From assembly GCA_019155185.1 (NCBI GenBank), contig CM032817.1:8948034-9012033 (forward strand): a DNA stretch of 64,000 nt, written 5' to 3'. Below the pieces are notes generated by a model, which did no database searches, was not told the DNA's origin, and saw only the letters and a program-made list of their open reading frames with translations. Of the stretch, positions 61,424 to 64,000 are shown piece by piece (within the stretch, counting starts at the first letter, position 1; every line of letters begins with the position of its first letter). Position numbers and translations under genes: made by a program. This DNA is from Beaufortia kweichowensis. Its lineage: Eukaryota; Chordata; Actinopteri; Cypriniformes; Gastromyzontidae.

Positions 61424-61587
61424 CCCTTCCTTTCACCTCCCATCTCCTCCTCAAATGTGTGCAAACCAATCAGCAGGCGTCGCGAGGGATCGAGCGCTCA
61501 TGCTCTCTCTGGCAGCAGCAGCAGAAACGCTCCTCTTATCAAAGAAACGCACAACTGGAGCTCTCCATTCACTCACAGCCTCGAACC
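60056..61587. promoter_or_regulatory. Head-to-head intergenic region, samm50 / scube1
   Basis: The 1.53 kb separates divergent ATGs. A CCAAT box on the minus strand (ATTGG at 60211-60215) lies 156 bp before the samm50 ATG in the only CpG-richer part of that side. A CCAAT box on the plus strand (61466-61470) lies 118 bp before the scube1 ATG. The middle (60250-61340) is AT-rich and shows no gene or clear repeat. Confidence 0.5.
61392..61420. repeat. (CT)14 microsatellite in scube1 proximal promoter
   Basis: A perfect 29 bp CT run about 170 bp upstream of the scube1 ATG. It is followed by more pyrimidine-rich DNA (CCCCCTTCCTTTCACCTCCC), so one strand is purine-rich for about 70 bp. Confidence 0.9.
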
Positions 61588-63380
61588 ATGGGTCCTGTCT
61601 GCTTTTCCTGGGACGTCTGTTTGCTTTTCCTCCTCATAAATACTTTCGATGTCATGGGAAATGTTGGAGTCGCAGGTAAGCCTCTTTTTCTTATTTTCCA
61701 CATGATTTATTTGCGTGAAACTTTAAATAAGTAATAAATATTACAGAATTGAAATTATTTTTATTGCAAATGCACATTGCAATATAATCCTTATTATAAA
61801 GTAATTTTACCTGTATTTGCATTTATTTGGTATATTGCTTGTTGTGCATTGTATGTCATACTTTGTTAAATACGCTTTTGCTCATTATTGACATTACTGG
61901 AAATAGCATGTTGAATATTTGTCGGATTTAAAGCAAAACATTACACATTCATTCATCAAGAGTAAAATGTGGCTCCCATTGGTGTGTATGTTAGCATGAG
62001 CCGCCTTGATAGGGTCGATTTGGGCACTTATCGACCATTCACTCCTGCGCCTTCATCGATGCGCATTGTGTCTCTATAATGAATGCTTGGAAAAAGTCAA
62101 TAATGAGACATACAATAAAAACGGTGTCGGTTCTTTTAACTATGATTGAAGATTTGATGACATGTATATTGTTTAGTTCAACACACCCATATGTGTAACT
62201 TGTCTCTCCGAAATGAAGTTAATCGGAGTTTTGACTGTCGCACATTGGAGTCCCCGAGTTTTAAATATTTTGTAATGAAAATGATTTGATCTGATATAAA
62301 ATCACAAAATGTGCATGCAAAACTCTATGCACACTATTTACTTTATATTCTCTGAATTTGTGCATGTGGTGTGGGTTTGAATGATCTGTGGTGTTGAAGG
62401 TTTGATTGCATGAGCGCACCGTTGCGCACATGGTGCTGCGATACGTTTGTTTTAGGCTACGTGTGCGTGAAGTTTAATATTTTAATAAAACAAAATTCAT
62501 TCATTCATTCATTCATTCATTCATTCATTCTTTCATTCATTCAATTTGTCTTTGCTTCATTGCTTTTTTTGCATTATGTATGCATCTTTTTAGCCAGCAT
62601 TAAGACCCTCATACAAAGCATCAAACTGATCCCTAACATCAACAAAAATCAACCTCTGCCACACCCATATTCTGTCAGAAGAAACAGATTGTTCATTAAG
62701 GCCTGAGTATCTAATCCAGTGTTTTATCTTATCCAGTTCAGGACTAGTTTGTCTTTTGGTTGACCGTGTGCTTTGACACACTACAGTGGACAAGAAGTTG
62801 TTTCTGAAACTCTAAAATGCCCTCAGTGTCCTTATTCAAGTTTTATAGAGAGATTGATAGACAACAAGATTTATGTAGTGAATGTTCTCTATGTTAAATT
62901 ATTTGTTATACCCTGATTCAAATAGAAAGGGTTTATGTTGTCTAGAGAGTCTGCATGTTCTCAGGGAGAAGCCATTTAACAGTTTTTTAACAGAATTTTT
63001 AGATTTTAGAAAGCATTAGGTTTTTGACTTAATGTTGATGAAATGTTAGAATACTTATTCTTTAATAAGTGCGTTTCCTTTCTATAAGGAAAAAAAATAT
63101 GAAGAAATCTTTTCTTTCTTTCTTTTATGCAATGCTTTCGTAAAATTTTTGCTCAGAAGTTGCACTTTTATTATGCATGACATGTTTACAAGGTGTACAG
63201 GGTTCTATATATGCACAAGCATTTAGTTAAGTCTTATTTTATGTGATTATCCCGCAGATGCAGATGAATGCTCTGAAGCCACTGACGACTGCCACATCGA
63301 TGCTCTGTGCCAAAACACTCCAAAATCCTTCAAGTGCATCTGCAAGACTGGTTACAAAGGAGATGGCAAGCACTGTGAAG
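61588..63380 (+). CDS. scube1: Signal peptide-CUB-EGF protein 1, first two coding exons (partial)
   Basis: Exon 1 (61588-61675) encodes MGPVCFSWDVCLLFLLINTF and about nine further residues, a typical signal peptide with hydrophobic core at about 8-18. Exon 2 (63258-63380) encodes one complete calcium-binding EGF module: DADECSEATDDCHIDALC, QNTPKSFKCICKTGYKGDG, KHCE, with all six cysteines and the D-x-D-E calcium motif. Both borders are GT-AG and in phase 1, the usual class for EGF exons. The remaining EGF repeats, the Cys-rich region and the CUB domain lie beyond position 64000. SCUBE proteins are secreted or surface-tethered glycoproteins that modulate BMP and Hedgehog signalling. The EGF sequence is close to both SCUBE1 and SCUBE3; adjacency to samm50, as on human 22q13, favours scube1. 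The ATG gives the expected signal peptide and has C at -1/-2 and A at -3. Confidence 0.88.
61676..63257 (+). other. scube1: scube1 intron 1 (1.6 kb)
   Basis: GTAAGC donor and CCCGCAG acceptor. It is mostly AT-rich with no recognised gene or transposon. Confidence 0.8.
62495..62544. repeat. (ATTC)n microsatellite
   Basis: About 12 ATTC units with one TTTC interruption near the right end, in scube1 intron 1. Confidence 0.95.
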
Positions 63381-64000
63381 GTGAGTCAGCCAGATCTTTC
63401 TTCCCCCCACAATCTGCTGTCTTACACACAGAGGTTCATTTTACTATATTAGTGAGGACATCTTATATCAAACTACAGATGTTTGCTAGAACCAAACCTA
63501 AACATAACCCTTATTTTTTTATGTGCAAGAACCACCTCATGTGTTTCACTAAAGTTGTGAGCATTTTTATTGTAAAAATTTGATCATCACACTATAGTCA
63601 AACCTGGACACATACAATCTCTGGGCAGGTCATCCAGATGTTCCTCAGCTCCTGCTGTGGGTCTTAATTAGTGAGAAGGAAGTGCAGTGTGAAGGTGAGA
63701 GGTGCTTGAAGGGTAAAACCTGCTCTAGTCTTTACACCTTCTTCTGCCGTTCTGCCTGAGAGCACAGCTCTGCTGGAGCCAACACACACACACAACCTGT
63801 CCATCAGTCCATCACCCTCCCACAAACACACATTATGGCACATCTATTGTGCATACCTAAAACATGCTTTGCTACTATACAGAAGTTTACATTTATGCTA
63901 TACACATTACCGAACATACAGACCCAAGTCCATAAAACTGTGAGCACATGCAAGTTGCTTCTGCTTTGCATTCTTTTCTAAAGTATGACAAGGCTTTTCA
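63381..64000 (+). other. scube1: Start of scube1 intron 2
   Basis: It begins with a GTGAGTC donor and runs to the window edge. No third EGF exon is visible in these 620 bp. Short CA runs occur near 63783-63835. Confidence 0.7.

Overview
The window is vertebrate nuclear DNA, most likely from a cypriniform (carp/zebrafish-type) fish. Coding sequence is split into small GT-AG exons. Introns are full of long dinucleotide microsatellites. Several short repeats have the look of families I recognise from cyprinid genomes: elements with TTAAAGGGA-type ends, a palindromic DNA element, and a tRNA-derived SINE. The proteins read as close orthologues of human genes. There is no prokaryotic, phage or CRISPR content. 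Layout, left to right: chst11 (+, complete, 3 coding exons, 505-24428, with a 14.4 kb and an 8.5 kb intron); a 7.5 kb gene-poor interval holding a decayed coding remnant (27965-28434, minus); slc41a2 (minus, 10 coding exons, 31924-44029); nopchap1/C12orf45 (+, 4 exons, 45585-46408); aldh1l2 (minus, 22 exons, 47849-54493); samm50 (minus, 15 exons, 56596-60055); and the first two coding exons of scube1 (+, 61588 onwards, running off the right edge). I assembled every exon by hand from splice sites, reading phase and remembered family sequences. The joined products are 352 aa (Chst11), 554 aa (Slc41a2), 150 aa (Nopchap1), 923 aa (Aldh1l2) and 469 aa (Samm50). Three of these (Chst11, Aldh1l2, Samm50) match the human lengths as I remember them. 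The genes do not form one pathway: chondroitin 4-O-sulfation in the Golgi, Mg2+ transport, box C/D snoRNP assembly, mitochondrial one-carbon metabolism, outer-membrane beta-barrel assembly, and a secreted EGF/CUB signalling modulator. Their order is informative: CHST11-SLC41A2-C12orf45-ALDH1L2 is the human 12q23 order, whereas SAMM50 and SCUBE1 lie on human 22q13, so the aldh1l2-samm50 interval is a junction between two human chromosomes. Slc41a2/nopchap1 and samm50/scube1 are head-to-head pairs; nopchap1/aldh1l2 are tail-to-tail with a probable 3' UTR overlap. I found no convincing novel system. The points most worth a second look are the decayed coding remnant at 27965-28434, three complex non-repetitive stretches in slc41a2 introns that look like conserved regulatory DNA, the 12q23/22q13 junction, an oppositely oriented pair of copies of one transposon in chst11 intron 1, upstream ORFs before the slc41a2 and scube1 starts, and a perfect NRF1-type palindrome in aldh1l2 intron 1.
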